NCBI GenBank assembly: GCA_019637695.1
Contig: JAHBVG010000042.1
Location: 1-52,921 of the forward strand
Reading direction: 5' to 3'
Length of the DNA stretch: 52,921 nucleotides
From: Caldilineaceae bacterium
GTDB lineage: Bacteria > Chloroflexota > Anaerolineae > Caldilineales > Caldilineaceae
Below the pieces are notes generated by a model. The model was not told the origin of the DNA. It was given only the letters and a program-made list of their open reading frames with translations, and searched no databases. Both the position numbers and the translations under genes were made by a program. Positions 24,585 to 32,585 of the stretch are shown one piece after another; position 1 is the stretch's first letter, and each line of letters opens with the position of its first letter.

Positions 24585-27185
24585 TCATCCGCGCCGCCGA
24601 TAGATATGGACGTTGCCTTCGGCAAAGGCCAGATCCATGACCTGCTCCAAACGAGCTTCAATGGTAGGGGAGATGCCATACCGCTCCCGCTCCACCGGGC
24701 CAACGTAGACGTAGCTGATGTCGGCCTGACGCAATAGATCCGCCACGATAGCGGGCGATCCGCTGCGATAGATCGCCTCTACAATCTCAGGCCGCCCCGC
24801 CGCCATCTCTCCGTAAGCCGGTCCTCGCCACTGGGCTTGGTGACCATCCCAACCAAGCAGGGTCGGTCGCCCTGTGGCCGCGTTGACCCGGTTGTCCGTG
24901 GCCCAATAGCTGCGTCCTTTGCCCTGTAGGACGACATCGGTTGGGGCAGTGTTCCGCCGGATCCACTCGATGGCGGCTCTTTCGTCGGCGCTCACATAGG
25001 CCAATCCATTCAGCGTTGGCGTAGATGTACCAAAGCCACGCAACTTTGCATATGCGCCCGCAACAGGATAGATCAATCCCGCTAAAATCAGCAAAAGCGC
25101 CACACTGCCGACCGACTGCTGCAGTCGGCGCGCAACCGCTGGGATTGGACGCGTCTCGGGCAGGCGTGATCGGCTAAATGCAGCGACGATGGCGTAGCTG
25201 CTGCTGATCCCCAGGAGCAGCCAGCCTTGATAGTAAAATTTGAAGACGGTATTCATACGCGTGCCAAAGTTATCGCGCAGATAGACAAATTCTGGGGCGA
25301 AGATCAGCAAGAGACCAATCCCCGCCAGCAGGAGGGCGAAGGTGGCGCGCGGATCGGCGCCGAATGTTGGCGACCGCCAGCGTCGCCAGAGTAGCGCAAT
25401 CACCAGGGCTGAGAGTGTCCCTGTCAGCAGAAAGGTAAAGGGACGCTCACTCCACCGTCCCAGGATCGCCCCGGTGTAGCTGTCCACACCAGGGGGTAGC
25501 GCCATCCGCCCCAACGCGGCCAGCCCCGTCTCACTGTTCACCGCCACGATCATCGTGCCAAAGGTGAAGAGCAACGGCAGACCCAGCACCAGCAGCAGAG
25601 AGGGGATCAACTCACGTCCACCAACGGGCTGTTCGCGCCAGGCCAACCCGATCAACGCGCCAGCGCCCAGGACAAAGTGGCCGAACATAAGCAAAAACTG
25701 CGGAAGCCGCGTCGGGTTGAAGTAATTGGGCAGCACCCCCCCGGCCTGACTCTGCGCCGTGAGGAAATAGGGAAAGTAGACGATCAGCATCCCCGCTAAG
25801 AGGATCACCGAGAGTAGCGCCGCGCTTGCCATCCCACTCACGATCTCCTTTTCCCGTGTAACAACAAAGAGGGCAACCAGACTCAACAACGCCCAATACG
25901 GCGGAAAATCCCAGGTATTGATCGGCGCCAGCGCGCCCGTCGCCACAACCAACATTAGCAGCCCAGCAACGCGGGCGGGGATGATGTTGAGGAGATCGGT
26001 CCACGCGTGAGAGATGAGTGACAGGAGATTGGTGATTGGTGACTGGTGACTGGGCATTTGTCGCGCTGCGATCCCCAATACCCTGTCATTAGTCACCAAT
26101 CCCTTCCGCAGGAAAATATTGAGCGCCATCGCCACAACCAGCAATACAATCGGCATCGCCAACACATGCGGATGGTTATCGCCAAGCACATAACTGAAGA
26201 TGGGGAATTCGGCGATGACCTCAATGTGGTTGCCAAAGAGATCCGTATCGCCGATGACGCGGCTGCTGCGCCACCACCAACTCCATCCGGCGTCGATGAA
26301 CCATTGGCGCGTCACCTGAGCGTTGGCGGGGAAGTTAGGCACGTTGGCCCAGCGCGCCACCCCGTCCACGTTCACGCCCTGCGCGTAGAGCCATTCCACA
26401 ATCGCGTGGAGATTGCCCGTCAGCCCAATGGCTACAGCGGTGAGAAGACCGGCGAAATACGAATTACGAGTTGCGAATTGCGAATTGCGTACTCCTCTCC
26501 TCTCTTCTTCCCTTCCTCCCTCCCTCTCCTCTTCTCTCCCCGCCGCCCACAGATTGTAACCAACTCCAAAGCTGCCGACGATCAGCAGCCCAAACCAGCA
26601 GGCCTGGCCGATGTTGTAGGCGATCTCCGGCGGCTGCGCGGCGAGGCGCGCCACAGTGACGAGCAACCAATAGCCGAAATAGTAATAACTGATGGCATAC
26701 CCTGCCAGCCACGGATCGCGGGGCGGAAAGGTGGGGCTGGTCCATATACCGGACATGAACATGAGATCCATGGGCTGTTCGGTGTGGTTGATGGCCGGAT
26801 CGTGGGCGCGCACCCAGGTCCACGCCATGAAGGCGAGGAGGAAAATCGTCTCGACAAATAGAATGTAGTTCGTTGACGGAAAGCTGTTGCGTGTTCCGTG
26901 ATCGGGTCTCAGCCATCCCCGCAGAATGGGCCAGCCCGCCACGCCACTCAGGATCGCCACGATCAACAGCGCCAGCCAGGCGCCGCCCGTCTCGTTGCGC
27001 AGAAAGCCGTAGCTCGTCCCCAGCCAGAGGACGAACCCCACAAGCAGCACGCCCAGGCTTTTGGCGAAGGCATAACCGCGATCCGGCAAGGCAGGGAAGA
27101 GCCGCAGCGCCAGCGGCAATGTCACGAGAGAGATAAGTTGAACAATAAAATACCAGCGGAGAAAAATGGCGATGATTTCTTGCAT
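24585..27185 (-). CDS. DUF2298 (Chlor_Arch_YYY) membrane protein
   Basis: The 866-residue protein has about 18 transmembrane helices. It carries the DUF2298 hallmark around residues 135-170: MDLMFMSGIWTSPTFPPRDP followed by WLAGYAISYYYFGYW. A second conserved stretch is GDNHPHVLAMPIVLLV. The C-terminal part has a soluble domain with YVSADERAAIEWIRRNTAPT and ISYVYVGPVERERYG. Known: this family is found in Chloroflexota and Archaea, is related to GT-C glycosyltransferases, and has no proven activity. Odd features: loops contain repeat-derived peptides (GREEEREGGREEERRG with NSQFATRNS at about 26460-26550, and HQSPITNLLSLISH at about 26010-26060). It is preceded by a heptamer-rich 122-base gap after the larger fusion gene. 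Confidence 0.85.
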   Translation of the reverse strand: MQEIIAIFLRWYFIVQLISLVTLPLALRLFPALPDRGYAFAKSLGVLLVGFVLWLGTSYGFLRNETGGAWLALLIVAILSGVAGWPILRGWLRPDHGTRNSFPSTNYILFVETIFLLAFMAWTWVRAHDPAINHTEQPMDLMFMSGIWTSPTFPPRDPWLAGYAISYYYFGYWLLVTVARLAAQPPEIAYNIGQACWFGLLIVGSFGVGYNLWAAGREEEREGGREEERRGVRNSQFATRNSYFAGLLTAVAIGLTGNLHAIVEWLYAQGVNVDGVARWANVPNFPANAQVTRQWFIDAGWSWWWRSSRVIGDTDLFGNHIEVIAEFPIFSYVLGDNHPHVLAMPIVLLVVAMALNIFLRKGLVTNDRVLGIAARQMPSHQSPITNLLSLISHAWTDLLNIIPARVAGLLMLVVATGALAPINTWDFPPYWALLSLVALFVVTREKEIVSGMASAALLSVILLAGMLIVYFPYFLTAQSQAGGVLPNYFNPTRLPQFLLMFGHFVLGAGALIGLAWREQPVGGRELIPSLLLVLGLPLLFTFGTMIVAVNSETGLAALGRMALPPGVDSYTGAILGRWSERPFTFLLTGTLSALVIALLWRRWRSPTFGADPRATFALLLAGIGLLLIFAPEFVYLRDNFGTRMNTVFKFYYQGWLLLGISSSYAIVAAFSRSRLPETRPIPAVARRLQQSVGSVALLLILAGLIYPVAGAYAKLRGFGTSTPTLNGLAYVSADERAAIEWIRRNTAPTDVVLQGKGRSYWATDNRVNAATGRPTLLGWDGHQAQWRGPAYGEMAAGRPEIVEAIYRSGSPAIVADLLRQADISYVYVGPVERERYGISPTIEARLEQVMDLAFAEGNVHIYRRRG
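25114..25134. repeat. Dispersed 21-base repeat, copy 2 (inside DUF2298 gene)
   Basis: One base different from the copy at 24370-24390. It is read in frame here as part of ARRLQQSV. Confidence 0.65.
26027..26054. repeat. In-frame heptamer array in DUF2298 gene
   Basis: Four consecutive units, GATTGGT, GATTGGT, GACTGGT and GACTGGG, lie within the coding sequence and encode part of the loop HQSPITNL on the minus strand. Confidence 0.8.
26461..26488. repeat. In-frame heptamer array in DUF2298 gene
   Basis: Units GAATTAC, GAGTTGC, GAATTGC and GAATTGC encode NSQFATRNS on the minus strand. A CT-rich run to about 26545 follows and encodes the Glu/Arg-rich loop. Confidence 0.8.
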
Positions 27186-27202
27186 AGGTGTTCAGATAAA
27201 GA

Positions 27203-27306
27203 GATTGGTGACTGGTGAACGGTGACTGGGCAGAGGTGACATGATGATGCTAGTTGCGAGTTGCGTAGTGCGTGAATAATTGTCACCTGCCACTTGCAAC
27301 CTGCCG
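27203..27306. repeat. Heptamer-filled gap between the two DUF2298 genes
   Basis: Units GATTGGT, GACTGGT, GAACGGT and GACTGGG at 27203-27230 are followed by TAGTTGC, GAGTTGC and GTAGTGC at 27251-27271 and by CTTGCAACCTGCC-like sequence. No promoter or terminator stands out. Confidence 0.75.
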
Positions 27307-27307
27307 C

Positions 27308-30300
27308 CTACAACCTCGGCGCTGGATAATAGTATCCTTCGGCTGTGCGGATGAGTCGATTTTGCACGGCGTAGATCGTCGCCCGGTCGTTCTCGTAGAT
27401 CGGAATAAGCATACCCATCTCGGCCATACGGGTCAGCTTGTCCACACCCTGCGGGTGCAGGTATTGTTCCAACTGGCCCACATAGATGAGATCCACGCCC
27501 AGTTCGTCGATCAACTGCTGTGTACGGCCAATATCGGGGGTGTTCCAAAATTCGCCGAAGCGCGCGCCCCGTTCACCCACAATATCTCCATAACGCTGTT
27601 CGCCTTCATGCTTGCCGTGGATGCCGCTGAGCCCGCTCATGCTGGCCATACGGGTGCCGCCGGCGCGATAGTAATCGGTCTCGGACGATTCGACGATGAC
27701 CAAATTGCCGCGCACACTGTCGAGGATCCACTGGAGCGCCTGCCAGTCGTAGGCCAGTTCAATGCGGTTGCTGCCATCCGGCCATGTATAGCTTCCCTGG
27801 CGCATGAAGTCGAGCGCGTCGAGTGTGCCGATCTCCGGTCGCCAGCCGGGGAAGCGCTGATCCGATCGCGCCGGCGTCCCCACGATGGGATAGGCGAAGC
27901 TCACAGCCAAGAGCAAGGCGAAGCCGACCGTCCACGCGTTGCGCCAGATTGGGGACTGGGGATTGGGGATTGGATATTGGTCCATCATCTGCGGTCTGCG
28001 GTCCGCCGTCTGCGATCCGCCGTCTGCGGTCTGCCCGAGTATGCGCGCTACACCCACGGCGGCAGCGATGCCAAAGAGAACCCAGACCTGGATGAAGAAT
28101 TTGAAGAGCGTGTTCATACGATACCAATCGCCGCCTTCCAAAAAGTCGCGCAAGAAGACGATCTGGGTGCCAGCAAGGAGGGCAAAACCGGTGGTTGTGA
28201 GCAGGGCAACCAGCAGGCTGCCAGGATCGGCAGACGATCCGCGCCGCCAGAGCAAGAGGAAACCCAACCCCAGCAGCGGCAGACAGAGCGCAATGACCGT
28301 CCATTCGCGCCAAAGTGCGAAGGCAGCGGCGATGAACAGAATCGGCAGCAGGGCGCGTCCCAGCAGATAGCCAATCGACGGGCGATCCACCAGCAGGCCG
28401 TGCAAATGGATGAAACGAGGCAACCTGTCGAGTTGCTGCCAGAGCAGACTCAACCAGCGTTCCAGCCCGGTGGCGCGGACTTCGCTCGGGCGCGCCGGTC
28501 GGGTGACGGTATAGACCATCCAACCGATCAGCGCAAAGATAAAGAAGCCCCAGATCAACAGCCACTGTCCTAAATCGTCGGGCGCACGTACAAGGCCAAC
28601 GCCGCTGGCCCCCACGTTGGCGTAGTTGCGGAAGAAGGGCCAGAAGAGCAGATATGCCCCTGCCAAATAGAAGACGCCGAACCCAACCAACAGCGGCCAA
28701 TCCATACGTCCGCGGCCACGGAAGAAGGCCACCGCCAGCGCCAAGACGCCCAGGCCGTAATAGGTGGGCAATTCCCAGAGGTTGATGCTGGCAAGCGTGC
28801 CCAACATCAACGCAAAGGTCCCCAACAGCAGCGCCGCATACCCCCAATGCCGTCTCCAATCAGTGGTATAGCTGGCAAGGACGGTAAGCACCAATCCCAA
28901 GAAGAGAACCGAGAAAGGAATGCCGATCATATGTGGGTGGAGATCGGCAAAGGTGAAGCTCCAATACGGGAACTCGTTGATCGTGGCGGGGATGACGCGG
29001 CTGGGGGCCCAGAAATCATACCCAGACAGCCGAGCGTCAGTCGTGATCACTGTCCAAAGGCCGCTCGCAGCGTGGACCAGCGGCGTGATCCCAGGGATGG
29101 CGCTTTGGAAATCACTACGGCTGAACTCTATCAATCGGCGCACAATTTGGGCGAAGGCGTCCAGGTTGCCGATGATGGCGACGAAGAGAGGCGCAAGTAA
29201 GGCCCATCCCAACCCGCGCTGCCAGGGCAGAGGGGATTGGGGATTGGGGACTGGGGATTGGGGACTGGGGATTGGGCGCGATCTGATCTCTGGGCGTTGC
29301 TGTCGGGTCCCCAATTCTAAGTTCTCAAGATGAGTTTCGCCGGTCGCGGTGTCGATCTCCAATACTTCAATCGACGTTGGCGCGACGGGCAGGGGGCGTG
29401 GTTGCGGCTGCGGATTGGGCGCGAGCGGCGGGCGTCCCCACGAGCGATAGTCGGAGAAATCCCAGGTGGTTGGGGATTGGGGATCGGGGACTGGGGACCG
29501 GGTATTGGGTATTGGATATTGGGTATTGGAGTCCGTCGTTGATCGTTCACCATCCACCATCTGCGGTTTGTCGTCTGCCGTCCACCGTCCACTGTCTGCG
29601 GTCTGCGGTCTGCGATCCGCTGTCCGCCGTCCACTGTCCGCACGCTGCCACGGCGTCACGGCGGAGTAGGCCACGCCGAAGGCGTTGATCACCGTCAAAG
29701 CAAAGAGCGCGGCAATCGCCAGGTTGAAGGCAACCTCGGCGTAGACGCCGGTCAATTTGATCACAAAGGCGACGAGATAGATGCCAAAATAGTAATAGTT
29801 GATGAAGCCCCCAGCGAAGTGCGGGTTTACCGGCGGGAAGGTCGGGCTGCGCAAGATGCCGTTGAGGAAGGCGAACTCCATGAACTTTTCGCCGCCGAAC
29901 CAGGGCTGCCAGAGATCCGGGTTGTACATGCGGATCACAAGGAATAAGACAAACGCCGCGGCGAAGATCGCTTCCCCCACCAGCAGCAACGGCGCGGAAC
30001 GGCGCAGGAATGCACTCATCTCGCGCCAGTTCCAGACCAGGGCGGCCAGTCCGAGGACGCCCACCAGCGCCGCCGCCAGCCAGGCGTTGATCACTGTGTT
30101 GTGGGCAAGATCAAAGCTGGCAAAGAGCCAGAGCAGCCAGCCAGCCAGCAGCCAGCCCAACGCCCGGCTGAGGAAGTATCCCCGGTCGCGCAGGGGACGG
30201 AAGATGACGAAAGCCAGCGGCCAGGCCAGCCAACCCAGGATCGAGATCACCAGCCACCACCAGGCCGCGCCCAACCAATGATTCTCGCTGGCCTGCACAT

Positions 30301-32452
30301 TCCAGCGGTAATCGTCTACCACGGGGAGGGCGTTGAGCGGCGTCCCCAGCGAGAGATCTTTGCGATCCTCAGGCGCGGGCTGCGGCGACGCGGGGAGCGG
30401 CTCCCCGCGCAGCAGGGCAATCACGGTGTTGACCAATCCGCCGTCGGCGTGGCCGGGACTGCTGCCCAGACCCAACGCGTTGAGCAGCGGATCGATGGGT
30501 GAATCCTCGCCGCGGTAATAGGGAATGGCGCTTTCCCATGTACCGCCCAGCAACTGTGCGAATTCGGCGTCGCTCAGATTGCGCACCTTGCGGAAGATCG
30601 TCACCTGTGGGTGATCGTAGAGGCTCCAGCTCTCGTCGGCGGTGTGGTCGGGGAAGGTCAGTCCAAAGAGCGTGGGCGGCGTAGAAAATTCTGCAGCGAT
30701 CTCAAATCCCAGATCCCCGCTGAACATGAGTTCATAGTAGCGGGTGGTCATGGGGTAGCGTTGGGGCAGCTCGGCCACGCTGCCATAGATGCGTTTGGAT
30801 GAGTAGGCCACATAGTCAGCCTCGCGCAGCCGCTGGCGCAGGATCTCGTATTTCTGCGCAGTGTCCTCTTCGTAGGGACCCCAATCAATGCGGCGGATCT
30901 GGCTATTGGCAGCGTTGATCTCCGGCGCATCGGGCACGCCCCACGGCATACAGTCGTCCCACTGCTCACAGAGGACGACCGAGTCCGGCGCGATATACTC
31001 TGCCATCCACCGCGCCGCCTGCTCCCACGGATGGAGCGTGTTGTAGACCCCATTCACATAGGCCAGCGACCAGAAGAGGCCGCCGCCGATGCCGATCACA
31101 GCAAGCAGGATAGCGAGGGAGCGAGGGAGCGAGGGAGCGAGGGAGCGGCGAGGGGTGTCACTCTCTCTCTGCGCCTCTGCACCTCTGCGCCTCTGCGTTG
31201 AAATATTCCCGATGGTCCAGATCATCCCCGCAGCGAAGAGGAGGACAAAGGGCAGCACGGGGCTCATGTAGCGGTTGAACTTGGCGAGGAAGGCGCCGGT
31301 GAGGCCAAAGTAAGGCACGAGCCAGGCCCACGCCATTAATTCGCCGGCGCGGGCTCTCTTTAGCGTTGGGTTCTTTAGCCTGGGGATTAATCCCCAGGCT
31401 AAAGAACCCAACGCCCACGCTGTGCCCATCAGCGCCAAGACCCCCAGCGGCCACCAGAGTCCCCATGCTACCTGCTGTTCGATGAAATAAATATAAGGCA
31501 GCGTGTTGCGATATTGGCGCGTAAAGGGGAAATCGGCCACACCGCGCACCATCGCCCCCTGCTGCACCAACGTAAATTGGATGAAGTTTTCCCAATCGAG
31601 GATGGCGTAGGGGCTGGTGACGGCAAAGCTGGCACCAGCGACGAGCAGGGCCAACAGCGCGCCCCAAATCACGCGCAGCACGGCGCGTCCTTCTCCGCTC
31701 TCGCGCTCCTGCCAAAGGACGATGCCCGCGGCGACGACGGGGACGGCAAGGATAGGCAGCGCGCTGAACTTGGATGAGATCGCCAGCCCCGCCCCGATCC
31801 CTGTGAGGATGGCAGCGCGCCAGGATCGATCCTGGGTCATGAGGACGCCGCCCAGCACGGCCAGCACGGTAAAGGTGGTGCTGGCCGGGTCCATAGCGAA
31901 GAAGTGGCTCAATTGGATAGCCTGGGCGGCGAAGGCGTAAAATGTTGCCGCCAGCAGCCCCGCCCACGGCCCATAAATACGCCGGCCCAACAAAAATAGC
32001 AAAAAGATGGTCAGCGTATCGAGCAATGCCATCATCAATCGGCCAGCCACGGCCACGCCGCCACAACCCTCGTTGGCGCGCGCCATCATCGTCACGATCC
32101 GCTCGGAGATGGGCAACGCCCCAGCGACCGGCGCCAATCGATGCAGCACTTCGCCCATTCCTACGCCCAAATAAAGTGGGAAATGACCGTAGGTAAAGCT
32201 GAAGGTCTGTTGTGCGTTGGCATCCCAAAGTGGGTTGAGCGGACTCCGGCGCGGATCTCGGAACTCGTCCCAACTGGCGGGGAGCGCAACCCAGGAGGCC
32301 GGCCAACAGGTGGTGCTGCGCTCATCGGGATGGGTGTTCATGCCCGCGTCCCAGCGCACGTTCCAGGTACGCAAGGTCAAGCCAGCGAGCAGCACAAGAC
32401 CCAATAGTGTGTAGATCCAAAGCGAAGAGCGGGCGGTGGAAGATGATGTCAT
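27308..32452 (-). CDS. Giant fusion of GT39-like and DUF2298 membrane domains
   Basis: The start is ATG 32450-32452 (MTSSSTARSSLWIYTLLG), because the frame upstream is repeat sequence; the product has 1714 residues. Residues 1 to about 680 form a GT39/PMT-like unit with HPDERS after the first helix. About residues 720-1700 form a DUF2298 unit with MEFAFLNGILRSPTFPPVNP and FAGGFINYYYFGIYLVAF, then LHPHMIGIPFSVLFLG, and a C-terminal soluble part with GERGARFGEFWNTPDI. Over 25 helices are expected. At least four loops are expanded by repeats: TADRRPQTADSGRWTADD with SPVPDPQSP, then PSPQSPVPNPQSPLPWQRG, QTADGGSQTADRRPQMM, and QRRRGAEAQRES. Inferred: a two-module glycan-building enzyme. Most of its helices have no tested role. 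Confidence 0.85.
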   Translation of the reverse strand: MTSSSTARSSLWIYTLLGLVLLAGLTLRTWNVRWDAGMNTHPDERSTTCWPASWVALPASWDEFRDPRRSPLNPLWDANAQQTFSFTYGHFPLYLGVGMGEVLHRLAPVAGALPISERIVTMMARANEGCGGVAVAGRLMMALLDTLTIFLLFLLGRRIYGPWAGLLAATFYAFAAQAIQLSHFFAMDPASTTFTVLAVLGGVLMTQDRSWRAAILTGIGAGLAISSKFSALPILAVPVVAAGIVLWQERESGEGRAVLRVIWGALLALLVAGASFAVTSPYAILDWENFIQFTLVQQGAMVRGVADFPFTRQYRNTLPYIYFIEQQVAWGLWWPLGVLALMGTAWALGSLAWGLIPRLKNPTLKRARAGELMAWAWLVPYFGLTGAFLAKFNRYMSPVLPFVLLFAAGMIWTIGNISTQRRRGAEAQRESDTPRRSLAPSLPRSLAILLAVIGIGGGLFWSLAYVNGVYNTLHPWEQAARWMAEYIAPDSVVLCEQWDDCMPWGVPDAPEINAANSQIRRIDWGPYEEDTAQKYEILRQRLREADYVAYSSKRIYGSVAELPQRYPMTTRYYELMFSGDLGFEIAAEFSTPPTLFGLTFPDHTADESWSLYDHPQVTIFRKVRNLSDAEFAQLLGGTWESAIPYYRGEDSPIDPLLNALGLGSSPGHADGGLVNTVIALLRGEPLPASPQPAPEDRKDLSLGTPLNALPVVDDYRWNVQASENHWLGAAWWWLVISILGWLAWPLAFVIFRPLRDRGYFLSRALGWLLAGWLLWLFASFDLAHNTVINAWLAAALVGVLGLAALVWNWREMSAFLRRSAPLLLVGEAIFAAAFVLFLVIRMYNPDLWQPWFGGEKFMEFAFLNGILRSPTFPPVNPHFAGGFINYYYFGIYLVAFVIKLTGVYAEVAFNLAIAALFALTVINAFGVAYSAVTPWQRADSGRRTADRRPQTADSGRWTADDKPQMVDGERSTTDSNTQYPIPNTRSPVPDPQSPTTWDFSDYRSWGRPPLAPNPQPQPRPLPVAPTSIEVLEIDTATGETHLENLELGTRQQRPEIRSRPIPSPQSPVPNPQSPLPWQRGLGWALLAPLFVAIIGNLDAFAQIVRRLIEFSRSDFQSAIPGITPLVHAASGLWTVITTDARLSGYDFWAPSRVIPATINEFPYWSFTFADLHPHMIGIPFSVLFLGLVLTVLASYTTDWRRHWGYAALLLGTFALMLGTLASINLWELPTYYGLGVLALAVAFFRGRGRMDWPLLVGFGVFYLAGAYLLFWPFFRNYANVGASGVGLVRAPDDLGQWLLIWGFFIFALIGWMVYTVTRPARPSEVRATGLERWLSLLWQQLDRLPRFIHLHGLLVDRPSIGYLLGRALLPILFIAAAFALWREWTVIALCLPLLGLGFLLLWRRGSSADPGSLLVALLTTTGFALLAGTQIVFLRDFLEGGDWYRMNTLFKFFIQVWVLFGIAAAVGVARILGQTADGGSQTADRRPQMMDQYPIPNPQSPIWRNAWTVGFALLLAVSFAYPIVGTPARSDQRFPGWRPEIGTLDALDFMRQGSYTWPDGSNRIELAYDWQALQWILDSVRGNLVIVESSETDYYRAGGTRMASMSGLSGIHGKHEGEQRYGDIVGERGARFGEFWNTPDIGRTQQLIDELGVDLIYVGQLEQYLHPQGVDKLTRMAEMGMLIPIYENDRATIYAVQNRLIRTAEGYYYPAPRL
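27948..28037. repeat. In-frame heptamer arrays inside the fusion gene
   Basis: Five units ATTGGGG/ACTGGGG-type lie at 27948-27982 and seven CTGCGGT/CCGCCGT-type units at 27989-28037, in unbroken 7-base register. On the minus strand they encode QTADGGSQTADRRPQ and PIPNPQSP. Confidence 0.85.
29232..29273. repeat. In-frame six-unit heptamer array inside the fusion gene
   Basis: Six perfect-register units of GGGGATT or GGGGACT. The complement is CCCCART-like. On the minus strand they encode PSPQSPVPNPQSPLP. Confidence 0.9.
29469..29640. repeat. Longest in-frame heptamer region inside the fusion gene
   Basis: An array of GGGGATT-, GGGGACT- and GGGTATT-type units at 29469-29532 is followed by CTGCGGT/CCACTGT-type units at 29570-29640. 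Together they encode about 55 residues rich in Thr, Asp, Arg, Pro and Gln between two membrane helices. Confidence 0.85.
31107..31200. repeat. In-frame octamer arrays inside the fusion gene
   Basis: GAGGGAGC-type units with period 8 (about 31107-31145) and CTCTGCGC-type units with period 8 (about 31166-31198) encode SLAPSLPRSLA and QRRRGAEAQRE on the minus strand. Confidence 0.75.
31363..31414. repeat. Perfect 52-bp palindrome inside the fusion gene
   Basis: Arms of 26 bases at 31363-31388 and 31389-31414 are exactly complementary with no loop; the outer end reads GCGTTGGGTTC and the centre GGATTAATCC. It is read in frame as a loop that includes SLAWGLIPRLKNPTL between membrane helices. Confidence 0.9.
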
Positions 32453-32471
32453 AGGTGTCTTAAGCGAAAGA

Positions 32472-32585
32472 ATAATGAGTAAGGAGTAATGAGTAAGTGG
32501 GGATAAGTCTCCGCAACTGTAAACATAATTGATAGCCAACGAAAAGTCTCATGATTTGATTTACTCATTACTCCTTACTCATTAT
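32472..32585. repeat. Inverted heptamer arrays flanking the gap before the fusion gene
   Basis: Perfect 25-base arms at 32472-32496 and 32561-32585 (ATGAGTA/AGGAGTA units) bracket 64 bases. The right arm reaches the stop codon of the 3D-domain gene. It could form a stem between the two minus-strand genes. Confidence 0.75.

Noticed and set aside
27943..29640. CRISPR array
   Set aside because: The repeats are 7-base tandem units without spacers and lie in a coding frame; no cas genes are nearby.
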